Shown here in pieces: positions 34,883 to 42,491 of a stretch of 62,253 nucleotides of DNA (positions within the stretch are counted from its first letter, which is position 1; each line of letters begins with the position of its first letter). Both the position numbers and the translations under genes were made by a program. Origin of the DNA: Streptomyces glomeratus (GTDB lineage: Bacteria; Actinomycetota; Actinomycetes; Streptomycetales; Streptomycetaceae); the NCBI RefSeq assembly GCF_021462825.1, contig NZ_JAKEEB010000037.1, forward strand, positions 1 through 62,253, given 5' to 3'. The notes below the pieces were generated by a model, which ran no database searches, was not told the DNA's origin, and worked only from the letters and a program-made list of their open reading frames with translations.

Positions 34883-35836
34883 ATGGCCATTGCCAAGGCC
34901 GAGCGGCTGATGAACCTGGCGCTGTGTCTGCTGGGGACGCGGCGGCCGCTCAGCAAGCGCGAGCTGCGCGAGTCCATCGAGGCCTATCTCGAAGCGGGGT
35001 CGGACGACTCCTTCAACCGCATGTTCGAGCGCGACAAGGACGATCTGCGCGAGCTGGGCCTGGTCATCGAGACCGTGGAGAACCTGGATGGTGAGATCGG
35101 CTATCTCGCCCGCCGCGACAGCAACCGCCTCCCGCCCATCACCCTCGACGCCGAGGAGGCCGCCGCGCTCGGTCTCGCCGCGAAGGTGTGGCAGCAGGCC
35201 CGGCTCGCCGGTGCGGCGAGCGGTGCCCTGCAGAAGCTGCGCGCCGCAGGCCTGCCCGAGGACGTCGACCCGTACGAGGCCCATGGCGCCCTGGAGCCCC
35301 GCATCCCCGTGCACGAGGCGGCGTTCGAGCCGCTGATGCTGGCCTGCCGCGACCGCCGCCCCGTGGTCTTCGACTACCGCAAGGCCACCGCCGCCCGCCC
35401 CGAGCCTCGGCATGTCGAGCCCTGGGCGCTGGAGTGCTGGCGCGGCCACTGGTACCTGGCCGGCTGGGACCGCGACCGGGGCGCGGAGCGGGTCTTCCGG
35501 CTGTCCCGGATCACCGGCAAGGTGCGCAGCCGCGGCGGCGGCTTCACCGCACGGGTGCCGGACGTGGTGACCGTCCGGGAGACCGTCGCGAGCTGGGCGG
35601 GGGAGAGCGCGGACCGCTCGGCCCGGATCCGGCTGCGTACGGGCGCGGGGTACCCCCTTCGGGCGAAGGCCACCGCCGTACGGGAACTCGGCGAGGGCTG
35701 GGACGAGTTGGAGATTCCGTACGGGCACGGCCTGGACGCCTGGCTGGTCGAGTTCGGGCCCGACGTCGTCGTCCTGGAGCCCGCCGAGCTGCGGGCCGAT
35801 GTGGTGGACCGGCTGCGTGCCGTGGCCAAGGGCTGA
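34883..35836 (+). CDS. pafB: WYL-domain transcriptional regulator PafB
   Basis: A 317-residue regulator with an N-terminal winged helix ('RLMNLALCLLGTRRPLSKRELRESIEAYL') and a WYL domain ('RRPVVFDYRKATAARPEPRHVEPWALECWRGHWYLAGWDRDRGAERVFRLSRITG'). With PafC it forms a heteromeric activator of DNA-damage genes in mycobacteria, independent of LexA, and is often encoded with the Pup ligase. The WYL domain is thought to sense single-stranded nucleic acid. ATG 34883 has GGGAGG upstream and matches family starts. pafC begins 18 bases after its stop. Confidence 0.93.
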   Translation: MAIAKAERLMNLALCLLGTRRPLSKRELRESIEAYLEAGSDDSFNRMFERDKDDLRELGLVIETVENLDGEIGYLARRDSNRLPPITLDAEEAAALGLAAKVWQQARLAGAASGALQKLRAAGLPEDVDPYEAHGALEPRIPVHEAAFEPLMLACRDRRPVVFDYRKATAARPEPRHVEPWALECWRGHWYLAGWDRDRGAERVFRLSRITGKVRSRGGGFTARVPDVVTVRETVASWAGESADRSARIRLRTGAGYPLRAKATAVRELGEGWDELEIPYGHGLDAWLVEFGPDVVVLEPAELRADVVDRLRAVAKG

Positions 35837-35853
35837 GGGGGAGACGGAGCACA

Positions 35854-36882
35854 GTGGCAGCCAAGCCGGCCAGACCTGCCAACGCCATCGACCAGACCCG
35901 GCGGATGCTCTCCCTGGTGACGTATCTGCGGGAGCGCCCCGGTGCGCGCATCGAGGACGTCGCCCGGGCCTTCGGGATCACCGAGGACGAGCTGGTCTCG
36001 GACCTCGATGTGCTGCCCATGTGCGGCACCAGCTTCCGCGGGGGCGACCTGCTCGACATCGACACCGACGGCGAGCGCATCTGGTGGCACAACCCGGCCG
36101 CCCTCGGCGCGGACGCCGCCGAGCCCCTGCGCCTGGCGGCCGACGAGGCGACCGCGCTGCTGGTGGCCGCGCGGGCCGTGGCCACCCTGCCGGGACTGCG
36201 CGAGAGCGACCGGCAGGCGCTGCTGCGTGCCACCGCCAAGGTGGAGACCGCCGCCGGTGAGGTCGCGGGCGCGAGCTCGCGCCTGTCGGTGACGTTCGAG
36301 TCGGAGGGCGGTGTCTTCGCGGACGTCGACCGTGCGATCTCCGAGCGCCGCCGGCTGTGGATCCGCTACTACTCGCCGGCCCGTGACGAGGTCACCGAGC
36401 GTGAGATCGATCCGATCCGACTGGTCAGCGTCGGGCACACCTATGTCGAGGCGTGGTGCCGCCGCTCGGAGGCGCGCCGCACCTTCCGGCTCGACCGGGT
36501 CGCCGAGATCAGGATCCTGGACGAGCCGTCGGCGCCGCCGGAGGTCGAGCTGCGGGATCTGTCGGAGGGGCTCGTCCAGCCCGCCGCCGAGGACCCCGAG
36601 GTGGTCGTCGAGGTCGGCCCGGCCGGGCGCTGGGTCGCCGAGTACTACCCGCACGACAGCGCGGACGAGCTGCCGGACGGCGGGCTGCGTATCACCTTGC
36701 GGACCCCGGACCCGGCGTCGCTGCGACGGCTGGCGCTGCGGCTCGGGCGCGACGGCCGGATCGTGTCGCCGCAGGACCTCGCGGAGAGCGCCCGCCGGGC
36801 GGCCCGCGAGGCGCTCGCGGCGTACGACGGGCCGGACGGAGTTCAGGACGGGCTGTACGACAGGCAGGAGCAGGGGCTGTGA
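35854..36882 (+). CDS. pafC: WYL-domain transcriptional regulator PafC
   Basis: A 342-residue partner of PafB. The N-terminal helix-turn-helix reads 'QTRRMLSLVTYLRERPGARIEDVARAFGITEDELVSDLDVL'. The WYL domain is 'RRRLWIRYYSPARDEVTEREIDPIRLVSVGHTYVEAWCRRSEARRTFRLDRV', followed by a C-terminal extension. GTG 35854 is chosen, being 18 bases after pafB with GGAG upstream and just before the conserved region. The stop overlaps the next gene (GTGA), so the downstream zinc-ribbon protein is translationally coupled to it. Confidence 0.93.
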   Translation: MAAKPARPANAIDQTRRMLSLVTYLRERPGARIEDVARAFGITEDELVSDLDVLPMCGTSFRGGDLLDIDTDGERIWWHNPAALGADAAEPLRLAADEATALLVAARAVATLPGLRESDRQALLRATAKVETAAGEVAGASSRLSVTFESEGGVFADVDRAISERRRLWIRYYSPARDEVTEREIDPIRLVSVGHTYVEAWCRRSEARRTFRLDRVAEIRILDEPSAPPEVELRDLSEGLVQPAAEDPEVVVEVGPAGRWVAEYYPHDSADELPDGGLRITLRTPDPASLRRLALRLGRDGRIVSPQDLAESARRAAREALAAYDGPDGVQDGLYDRQEQGL

Positions 36883-37220
36883 GCACGTCGGCGATGTCTG
36901 GTGCGTCGGAGCAGTCGGGTGCCTCGGCCGGTGCGCCGCAGGCGCCCGCGGTGGCGGAGATGTCGGTGCGAACGGCGTTCGCCGGCATGCGGCGGGTGGC
37001 CGACGTGGTCTTCAGAGCCGGCTGCCCGGACTGCCGGGCCCGTTTCGAACTGGGTGCGAGCGCTCTGCGACTGGCGATCGGGGCCAGCAGCAGGACGACG
37101 TTCTACTCCTTCACCTGCCCCGAGTGCGGCGCGTCCGTGCGCAAGCCGGCGGGGGAGCGCATCGTCGAACTCCTCACCGGGGGCGGGGTGCGGACGCTGC
37201 GGCTGCACTCGACCCTCTAG
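36879..37220 (+). CDS. Small zinc-ribbon protein coupled to pafC
   Basis: A 113-residue hypothetical protein. After a 30-residue Ser/Ala-rich leader it has 'RAGCPDCRARFELGASALRLAIGASSRTTFYSFTCPECGASVRKPAGERIVELL', a paired CxxC...CxxC zinc ribbon of the type found in small nucleic-acid or protein-binding factors. GTG 36879 overlaps the pafC stop by the GTGA arrangement. I cannot assign a named family. The tight coupling to pafBC and position before tatA suggest a conserved accessory role, possibly in transcription. No catalytic residues are evident. Confidence 0.82.
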   Translation: MSTSAMSGASEQSGASAGAPQAPAVAEMSVRTAFAGMRRVADVVFRAGCPDCRARFELGASALRLAIGASSRTTFYSFTCPECGASVRKPAGERIVELLTGGGVRTLRLHSTL

Positions 37221-37230
37221 GCTCGGGTTC

Positions 37231-37425
37231 ATGTTCTGGCCGATGCTGGCGATCGCCCTGGGATTCCTGGGGCTTGCCGTTCTGGGTGTGCTCGCGGTCC
37301 GGGTCTTCCTGGAGGCGCAGCGCCTCGGGCGGCAGGTCGCGGATTCCGCACGCCGTATCAACCGCGCGGCGGAGGACCTGGAGCGGGCGGCGCTGAGTGC
37401 CGCGCAGGCTGTGGAGCAGGTATGA
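37231..37425 (+). CDS. Small single-span membrane protein
   Basis: A 64-residue protein. Residues 1-25 are hydrophobic (MFWPMLAIALGFLGLAVLGV), and the rest is an amphipathic charged helix ('FLEAQRLGRQVADSARRINRAAEDLERAALSAAQAVEQV'). The layout resembles a TatA/TatB miniature, but lacks the hinge 'FG' and Pro seen in Tat proteins. It begins 10 bases after the zinc-ribbon gene and precedes tatA by 232 bp. It is probably real because GC bias and spacing are normal. Function is unknown. Confidence 0.7.
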   Translation: MFWPMLAIALGFLGLAVLGVLAVRVFLEAQRLGRQVADSARRINRAAEDLERAALSAAQAVEQV

Positions 37426-37546
37426 GACCTCCCAATGGGGGCGCAATGAGCCGCTTCGACCTGTCTAGGTGTCACCGCGGGCAGGTACTCTGCTGATCGC
37501 GGCCCGGAACGAGGCGCGGTCCGCAGACCGGGAGTATGCACAGGGA

Positions 37547-37577
37547 TTGCCCCGCGTTCACCCCTGAGCGTTACGAT
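37547..37577 (+). promoter_or_regulatory. Possible tatA promoter
   Basis: TTGCCC (37547-37552) and TACGAT (37572-37577) are spaced by 19 bases. Transcription would begin near 37584, just before the leader hairpins. Confidence 0.35.
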
Positions 37578-37588
37578 CGCTGACGGAA

Positions 37589-37615
37589 GTCGGACGCATG
37601 TCCGACTGATCGGAC
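37589..37615 (+). promoter_or_regulatory. Mutually exclusive hairpins in the tatA leader
   Basis: GTCGGAC (37589-37595) pairs perfectly with GTCCGAC (37600-37606). The same segment GTCCGA (37600-37605) can instead pair with TCGGAC (37610-37615). Only one can form at a time, the layout of an RNA switch or attenuator, about 45 bases before the tatA start. Confidence 0.5.
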
Positions 37616-37657
37616 AGCACCCCCACCCATGCCGCCTCGGTGAGAAGGTAAAGACTT

Positions 37658-37939
37658 ATGTTCGGAAGGCTCGGAGCTCCCGAGATCATTCTCATCCTCG
37701 TCGTCATCATCCTGCTGTTCGGCGCGAAGAAGCTTCCGGACATGGCGCGCTCCCTCGGCAAGTCCGCGCGCATCCTGAAGAGCGAGGCCAAGGCGATGAA
37801 GGAGGACGGCAAGCCGTCCGCCCCGGCCGGCCCGCCGAACGACGAGCAGTCCCCGGCTCAGCGCACGATCCAGGCCGCGCCCGGCGATGTGACCAGCTCC
37901 CGCCCGGTCAACGAGCCGACGGACACGACCCAGCGCTGA
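37658..37939 (+). CDS. tatA: Twin-arginine translocase subunit TatA
   Basis: The pore-forming subunit for export of folded proteins. The 93 residues start with the membrane anchor 'LGAPEIILILVVIILLF'. The hinge and amphipathic helix 'GAKKLPDMARSLGKSARILKSEAKAM' follow, including the conserved FGxxKLP motif. The C-terminal 45 residues are Pro-rich and polar. The ATG at 37658 follows GAAGG. tatC lies 48 bases downstream. TatB is not encoded in this window and probably lies elsewhere, as in other streptomycetes. Confidence 0.95.
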   Translation: MFGRLGAPEIILILVVIILLFGAKKLPDMARSLGKSARILKSEAKAMKEDGKPSAPAGPPNDEQSPAQRTIQAAPGDVTSSRPVNEPTDTTQR

Positions 37940-37987
37940 CGCAAGGTCCGGGGACTCCCGGGCCACTGCACGAGATGAGGATGTGGG

Positions 37988-38938
37988 TTGCTCAAGTCTG
38001 CCCGCAAGAAGGAGAAGGATCCCGAGGGGCGGATGCCCCTGGTGGAGCACCTTCGTGAGCTGCGCAACCGGCTCGGGAAGTCGGTCCTGGCCATCATCGT
38101 CGGCGCGATCCTCGCGGCGATGTACTACCGGGACATCATCAACTTCCTCACCGAGCCGATCCAGCACTCGGTGGGATGTTCGAAGACATTCACCGAGCTG
38201 GCCAACCAGAGCAAGGGTGCCTGCGGCAACATCACCGTGGAGGGCCTGCTGGGTCCCTTCACACTGATGATCAAGGTCGCGCTGACGGCGGGTGTCGTCA
38301 TCGCCAGCCCGGTGTGGCTGTACCAGCTCTGGGCTTTCATCGCGCCCGGACTGCACAAGCACGAGAAGCGGTACTCGATCGCCTTCGTCGCGGCAGGCTT
38401 CCCGCTGTTCATGGCCGGCGCCTGGTTCTCGTACCACGTGCTGCCCGCCGCGGCCAGCGTCCTGATCGACTTCACGCCCGTGGGCGCGGTCAACCTGCTT
38501 CCGCTGGACGATCTGCTGGACCTCGTCACCCGCATGGTGATCGTCTTCGGTCTCTCCTTCGAGCTGCCGCTGCTGCTGGTCATGCTCAACCTCACCGGGC
38601 TCGTCACCGGTCGCCGGATGCTCGGCTGGTGGCGGGGCATGATCATGGGTGTCACCGTCTTCGCGGCCTTCGCCACGCCGACCGTCGACCCGATCTCCAT
38701 GCTGTCCCTCGCGGCGCCGATCGTCCTGCTCTACTTCATGGCCACGGGCTTCGCGCTGCTGAACGACCGGCGCAAGCGCCTGCGCGAGGCGCAGGGCCCG
38801 GGCGACGACGAGGCCTCGGAGCTGGACCTCACCCCCACGGACATCGGCGAGGCCGAGCCGGTGCCCGCCTCCCGCGCCCTGCCGGAGCGGGGCGGCGCGG
38901 ACCGTGACGGGGTGAACGGCTACGACGACGTGACGTGA
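37988..38938 (+). CDS. tatC: Twin-arginine translocase subunit TatC
   Basis: The receptor that recognises twin-arginine signal peptides. The 316-residue polytopic protein has six membrane helices. 'MPLVEHLRELRNRL' forms the cytoplasmic N-terminal signal-binding region, 'PVWLYQLWAFIAPGLHKHEKR' the first cytoplasmic loop, and 'FGLSFELPLLL' contains the conserved FxxE-type Glu of TatC. A 55-residue acidic tail extends beyond the usual core. The start is TTG 37988, preceded by GAGG; no better ATG or GTG is in frame. It ends before a UUCG-type terminator. Confidence 0.95.
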   Translation: MLKSARKKEKDPEGRMPLVEHLRELRNRLGKSVLAIIVGAILAAMYYRDIINFLTEPIQHSVGCSKTFTELANQSKGACGNITVEGLLGPFTLMIKVALTAGVVIASPVWLYQLWAFIAPGLHKHEKRYSIAFVAAGFPLFMAGAWFSYHVLPAAASVLIDFTPVGAVNLLPLDDLLDLVTRMVIVFGLSFELPLLLVMLNLTGLVTGRRMLGWWRGMIMGVTVFAAFATPTVDPISMLSLAAPIVLLYFMATGFALLNDRRKRLREAQGPGDDEASELDLTPTDIGEAEPVPASRALPERGGADRDGVNGYDDVT

Positions 38939-38974
38939 GCCGGCGGACGCACTCCGTGAGGTGAACGACCCGGT

Positions 38975-39002
38975 GGGCCCCACCGCTTCGGCGGTGGGGC
39001 CC
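38975..39002 (+). terminator. Terminator after tatC with TTCG tetraloop
   Basis: GGGCCCCACCGC and GCGGTGGGGCCC pair as a perfect 12-bp stem closed by TTCG, a very stable tetraloop, 36 bases after the tatC stop. Confidence 0.85.
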
Positions 39003-39069
39003 GCTGCCGTGGGAGATCCGGATAATGATCGTCGTGTTGTCAGCGGCGCCCGGTACGCTCGAAAGCACG

Positions 39070-41877
39070 ATGACAGAGGACCTCTCACCGGCCGAGCGGT
39101 ACGCGGCAGCACGCAGGCGCGCTGCCGAGCAGGCCACCGCGCTCGCCTCCTTCCGCGAGATGTACGACTTCGGCCTCGACCCCTTCCAGATCGAGGCCTG
39201 CCAGGCACTCGAGGCGGGGAAGGGTGTGCTGGTGGCCGCGCCCACCGGCTCCGGCAAGACGATCGTCGGCGAGTTCGCCGTCCACCTCGCCCTGCAGCAG
39301 GGCAGGAAGTGCTTCTACACGACGCCCATCAAGGCGCTGTCGAACCAGAAGTACTCCGACCTGTGCCGTCGTTACGGCACGGAGAAGGTCGGCCTCCTCA
39401 CCGGCGACAACAGCGTCAACTCCGACGCCCCGATCGTCGTGATGACCACCGAGGTCCTGCGGAACATGCTGTACGCGGGCTCCCGGACCCTGCTCGGCCT
39501 CGGCTATGTGGTGATGGACGAGGTGCACTACCTCTCCGACCGCTTCCGCGGTGCCGTCTGGGAGGAAGTGATCATCCACCTGCCCGAGTCGGTGACGCTG
39601 GTGTCCCTGTCGGCGACCGTCTCCAACGCCGAGGAGTTCGGCGACTGGCTCGACACCGTCCGCGGTGACACCGAGGTGATCGTCGCCGAGCACCGGCCCG
39701 TACCGCTGTTCCAGCATGTGCTGGCGGGCCGCCGGATGTACGACCTGTTCGAGGAGGGCGAGGGCCACAAGAAGGCCGTCAACCCCGACCTCACGCGCCT
39801 GGCCAGGATGGAGGCCACCCGGCCGTCCTACCAGGACCGCCGGCGGGGCCGCGCCATGCGCGAGGCCGACCGCGAGCGGGAGCGCAGACAGCGCTCCCGG
39901 GTGTGGACGCCGAGCCGGCCCGAGGTGATCGAGCGCCTCGACGCCGAGGGCCTGCTGCCCGCGATCACGTTCATCTTCAGCCGGGCCGCCTGCGAGGCCG
40001 CCGTCGAGCAGTGCCTGTACGCGGGCCTCAGGCTCAACGACGAGGAGGAGCGGGAACAGGTGCGAGCGCTCGTCGAGGAGCGCACCGCCTCCATCCCTCC
40101 CGAGGACCTGCATGTGCTCGGCTACTACGAATGGCTGGAGGGCCTGGAGCGCGGTATCGCCGCCCACCACGCGGGCATGCTGCCGACGTTCAAGGAGGTC
40201 GTCGAGGAGCTGTTCGTCCGGGGCCTGGTGAAGGCGGTGTTCGCCACCGAGACCCTCGCGCTCGGCATCAACATGCCCGCCCGCTCCGTGGTGCTGGAGA
40301 AGCTCGTCAAGTGGAACGGCGAGCAGCACGCCGACATCACCCCCGGTGAGTACACGCAGCTCACCGGGCGCGCCGGCCGTCGTGGGATCGACATCGAGGG
40401 CCACGCGGTCGTGCTGTGGCAGCGCGGTATGAGCCCCGAGCACCTCGCCGGCCTGGCGGGCACACGGACGTATCCGCTGCGCTCCAGCTTCAAGCCGTCG
40501 TACAACATGGCCGTGAACCTGGTCGAGCAGTTCGGCCGGCACCGGTCCCGCGAACTGCTGGAGACGTCCTTCGCGCAGTTCCAGGCCGACAAGTCGGTCG
40601 TCGGCATCTCACGCCAGGTGCAGCGCAACGAGGAAGGGCTGACCGGCTACCGGGAGGCCATGACCTGCCACCTCGGCGACTTCGAGGAGTATGCGCGGCT
40701 GCGCCGCGAACTCAAGGATCGTGAGACGGAGTTGGCCCGTCAGGGCGCGGCCCAGCGCCGCGCCGAGGCCGCCGTCGCCCTGGAGAGGCTCAAGCCCGGT
40801 GACGTCATCCACGTGCCGACCGGGAAGTACGCGGGCCTGGCCCTGGTGCTGGACCCCGGGCTGCCCGCCGGCCGCGCGGGCGGCCACCGCGGCCTGGAGT
40901 ACCACGACGGCCCGCGCCCGCTGGTCCTCACCGCCGAGCGGCAGGTCAAGCGGCTGGCATCGATAGACTTCCCGGTGCCCGTGGAGGCGCTGGAGCGGAT
41001 GCGTATCCCGAAGTCGTTCAACCCCCGCTCGCCGCAGTCCCGTCGCGATCTCGCCTCCGCCCTGCGCACCAAGGCCGGGCACATCCCGCCGGAGCGGCAC
41101 CGCAAGACGCGCTCCGCCGCCGCCGACGACCGCGAGATCGCCCGGCTGCGCACGGCCCTGCGCGCCCACCCCTGCCACGGGTGCAGCGACCGCGAGGACC
41201 ACGCCCGCTGGGCGGAGCGCTACCACCGCCTGATGCGCGACACCTCCCAGCTGGAGCGCCGTATCGAAGGCCGGACGAACACGATCGCCCGCACCTTCGA
41301 CCGCATCGTCGCCCTGCTCACCGAGCTGGACTACCTGCGCGGCGACGAGGTGACCGAACACGGAAAGCGCCTCGCGCGGCTGTACGGCGAGCTGGACCTG
41401 CTGGCCAGCGAATGCCTGCGCGAGGGCGTCTGGGAGGGGCTCGCCCCGGCCGAACTGGCCGCGTGCGTCTCGGCGTTGGTGTACGAGGCCCGGGTGGGGG
41501 ACGACGCGATGGCACCGAAGCTGCCGTCGGGCAAGGCGAAGGCCGCGCTCGGCGAGATGGTGCGGATCTGGGGCAGGCTCGACGCCCTCGAGGAGGAGTT
41601 CCGCATCACCCAGACCGAGGGCGTGGGCCAGCGCGAGCCCGACCTCGGTTTCGCCTGGGCCGCCTACATGTGGGCCGGCGGCAAGAGCCTCGACGAGGTC
41701 CTGCGCGAGGCCGAGATGCCGGCCGGTGACTTCGTCCGCTGGACCAAACAGGTCATCGACGTTCTCGGCCAGATCGCGGCGGCGGCTCCCGTGGAGGGCT
41801 CCACCGTGGTGAAGAACGCGCGCAAGGCGGTGGACGGCCTGCTGCGCGGCGTGGTCGCCTACTCGTCGGTGGGCTGA
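39070..41877 (+). CDS. helY: Ski2-like DEVH-box RNA helicase HelY
   Basis: A 935-residue ATP-dependent helicase of the Ski2/Mtr4 type. Motif I is 'APTGSGKT', motif II 'VMDEVHYLSD', motif III 'SLSATVSN' and motif VI 'QLTGRAGRRGID'. The C-terminal 350 residues include 'HPCHGCSDREDHARWAERYHRL' and the all-alpha DSHCT domain found in exosome-type helicases. ATG 39070 is chosen over the frame's earlier ATG at 39025. In mycobacteria the gene likewise follows tatA-tatC. It should unwind structured RNA in turnover. The final codons are part of a 22-bp tandem repeat. Confidence 0.95.
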   Translation: MTEDLSPAERYAAARRRAAEQATALASFREMYDFGLDPFQIEACQALEAGKGVLVAAPTGSGKTIVGEFAVHLALQQGRKCFYTTPIKALSNQKYSDLCRRYGTEKVGLLTGDNSVNSDAPIVVMTTEVLRNMLYAGSRTLLGLGYVVMDEVHYLSDRFRGAVWEEVIIHLPESVTLVSLSATVSNAEEFGDWLDTVRGDTEVIVAEHRPVPLFQHVLAGRRMYDLFEEGEGHKKAVNPDLTRLARMEATRPSYQDRRRGRAMREADRERERRQRSRVWTPSRPEVIERLDAEGLLPAITFIFSRAACEAAVEQCLYAGLRLNDEEEREQVRALVEERTASIPPEDLHVLGYYEWLEGLERGIAAHHAGMLPTFKEVVEELFVRGLVKAVFATETLALGINMPARSVVLEKLVKWNGEQHADITPGEYTQLTGRAGRRGIDIEGHAVVLWQRGMSPEHLAGLAGTRTYPLRSSFKPSYNMAVNLVEQFGRHRSRELLETSFAQFQADKSVVGISRQVQRNEEGLTGYREAMTCHLGDFEEYARLRRELKDRETELARQGAAQRRAEAAVALERLKPGDVIHVPTGKYAGLALVLDPGLPAGRAGGHRGLEYHDGPRPLVLTAERQVKRLASIDFPVPVEALERMRIPKSFNPRSPQSRRDLASALRTKAGHIPPERHRKTRSAAADDREIARLRTALRAHPCHGCSDREDHARWAERYHRLMRDTSQLERRIEGRTNTIARTFDRIVALLTELDYLRGDEVTEHGKRLARLYGELDLLASECLREGVWEGLAPAELAACVSALVYEARVGDDAMAPKLPSGKAKAALGEMVRIWGRLDALEEEFRITQTEGVGQREPDLGFAWAAYMWAGGKSLDEVLREAEMPAGDFVRWTKQVIDVLGQIAAAAPVEGSTVVKNARKAVDGLLRGVVAYSSVG

Positions 41878-41926
41878 CCTACCGTCGTCGGTGGGCTGAC
41901 CTACCGTCGTCGGTGGGCTGCCCACC
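41862..41926. repeat. 22-bp tandem repeat spanning the helY stop codon
   Basis: Nearly three copies of a 22-base unit (about 41862-41883, 41884-41905, 41906-41926, the last diverging in its final third) begin in the last codons of helY. Each of the first two contains TGGGCTGA. The last copy forms an 8-bp hairpin, CGGTGGGC/GCCCACCG. Confidence 0.85.
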
Positions 41927-42491
41927 GCTCCCGCCGGTCGTGACCGGGTCCCGGACCGTCTTCGCGGGACGGCCGGGACGGCCCCGGGTCGGCGCGCGGC
42001 CGCGCCGCTCCGGCCGCCCAGGCGGCCGGACCGGTCAGCGGTTCGGGTGCGCTCGCCGGCTTCCGTACGCCCTGATGTCCTCGCGTCCGCGAGGGCAGTC
42101 GGCTCGAGCACCGGCGATGGCCGGATCGGGCCCTCCACCCCCTCGGCCCCAAGAGGCGCTCACGTCATCCGTGAAGGGGGAATCCCACCCGCACGGGTGA
42201 CTCGTCCCCGACGCCTGTTCCCTGTGACGCACCGTGTGCGAACAGAGCCTCCCTGTGCAAAAGGAGTCGAGCGTACTCCTGCCCCCATGGGCATTTCAGG
42301 TGCTTGCTGAATATGACATGGCGATGATCCGGTCGGACTAAGCTCGCCCGCGGCGCACCGAGTTGAGGCGTAATCGTGCGCTTGTTCCCCAATATATCGA
42401 AGATCCCTCGATGCCGGATTCGTTTCCGGTATCTACCCCCGCTTTTGCCGAGTAAGCACCCGATCCAGCCGATTCGTCTCAGAGGGCATAC
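41927..42491. other. Intergenic region helY to conservon
   Basis: About 565 bp with no recognisable gene. The first half is GC-rich and featureless. From about 42250 it becomes markedly AT-richer, with a short hairpin AGGAGT/ACTCCT at 42262-42280 and candidate promoter elements. It is therefore probably the control region of the cvn operon. Confidence 0.45.
42314..42344 (+). promoter_or_regulatory. Possible promoter of the cvn operon
   Basis: TGACAT (42314-42319) and TAAGCT (42339-42344) are 19 bases apart in the AT-rich part of the region, which would give a leader of about 140 bases. Confidence 0.3.

Noticed and set aside
42047..42310. Short frames in the helY-cvnA gap
   Set aside because: They lack ribosome sites, GC3 bias and recognisable motifs, and they end in the AT-rich promoter region.
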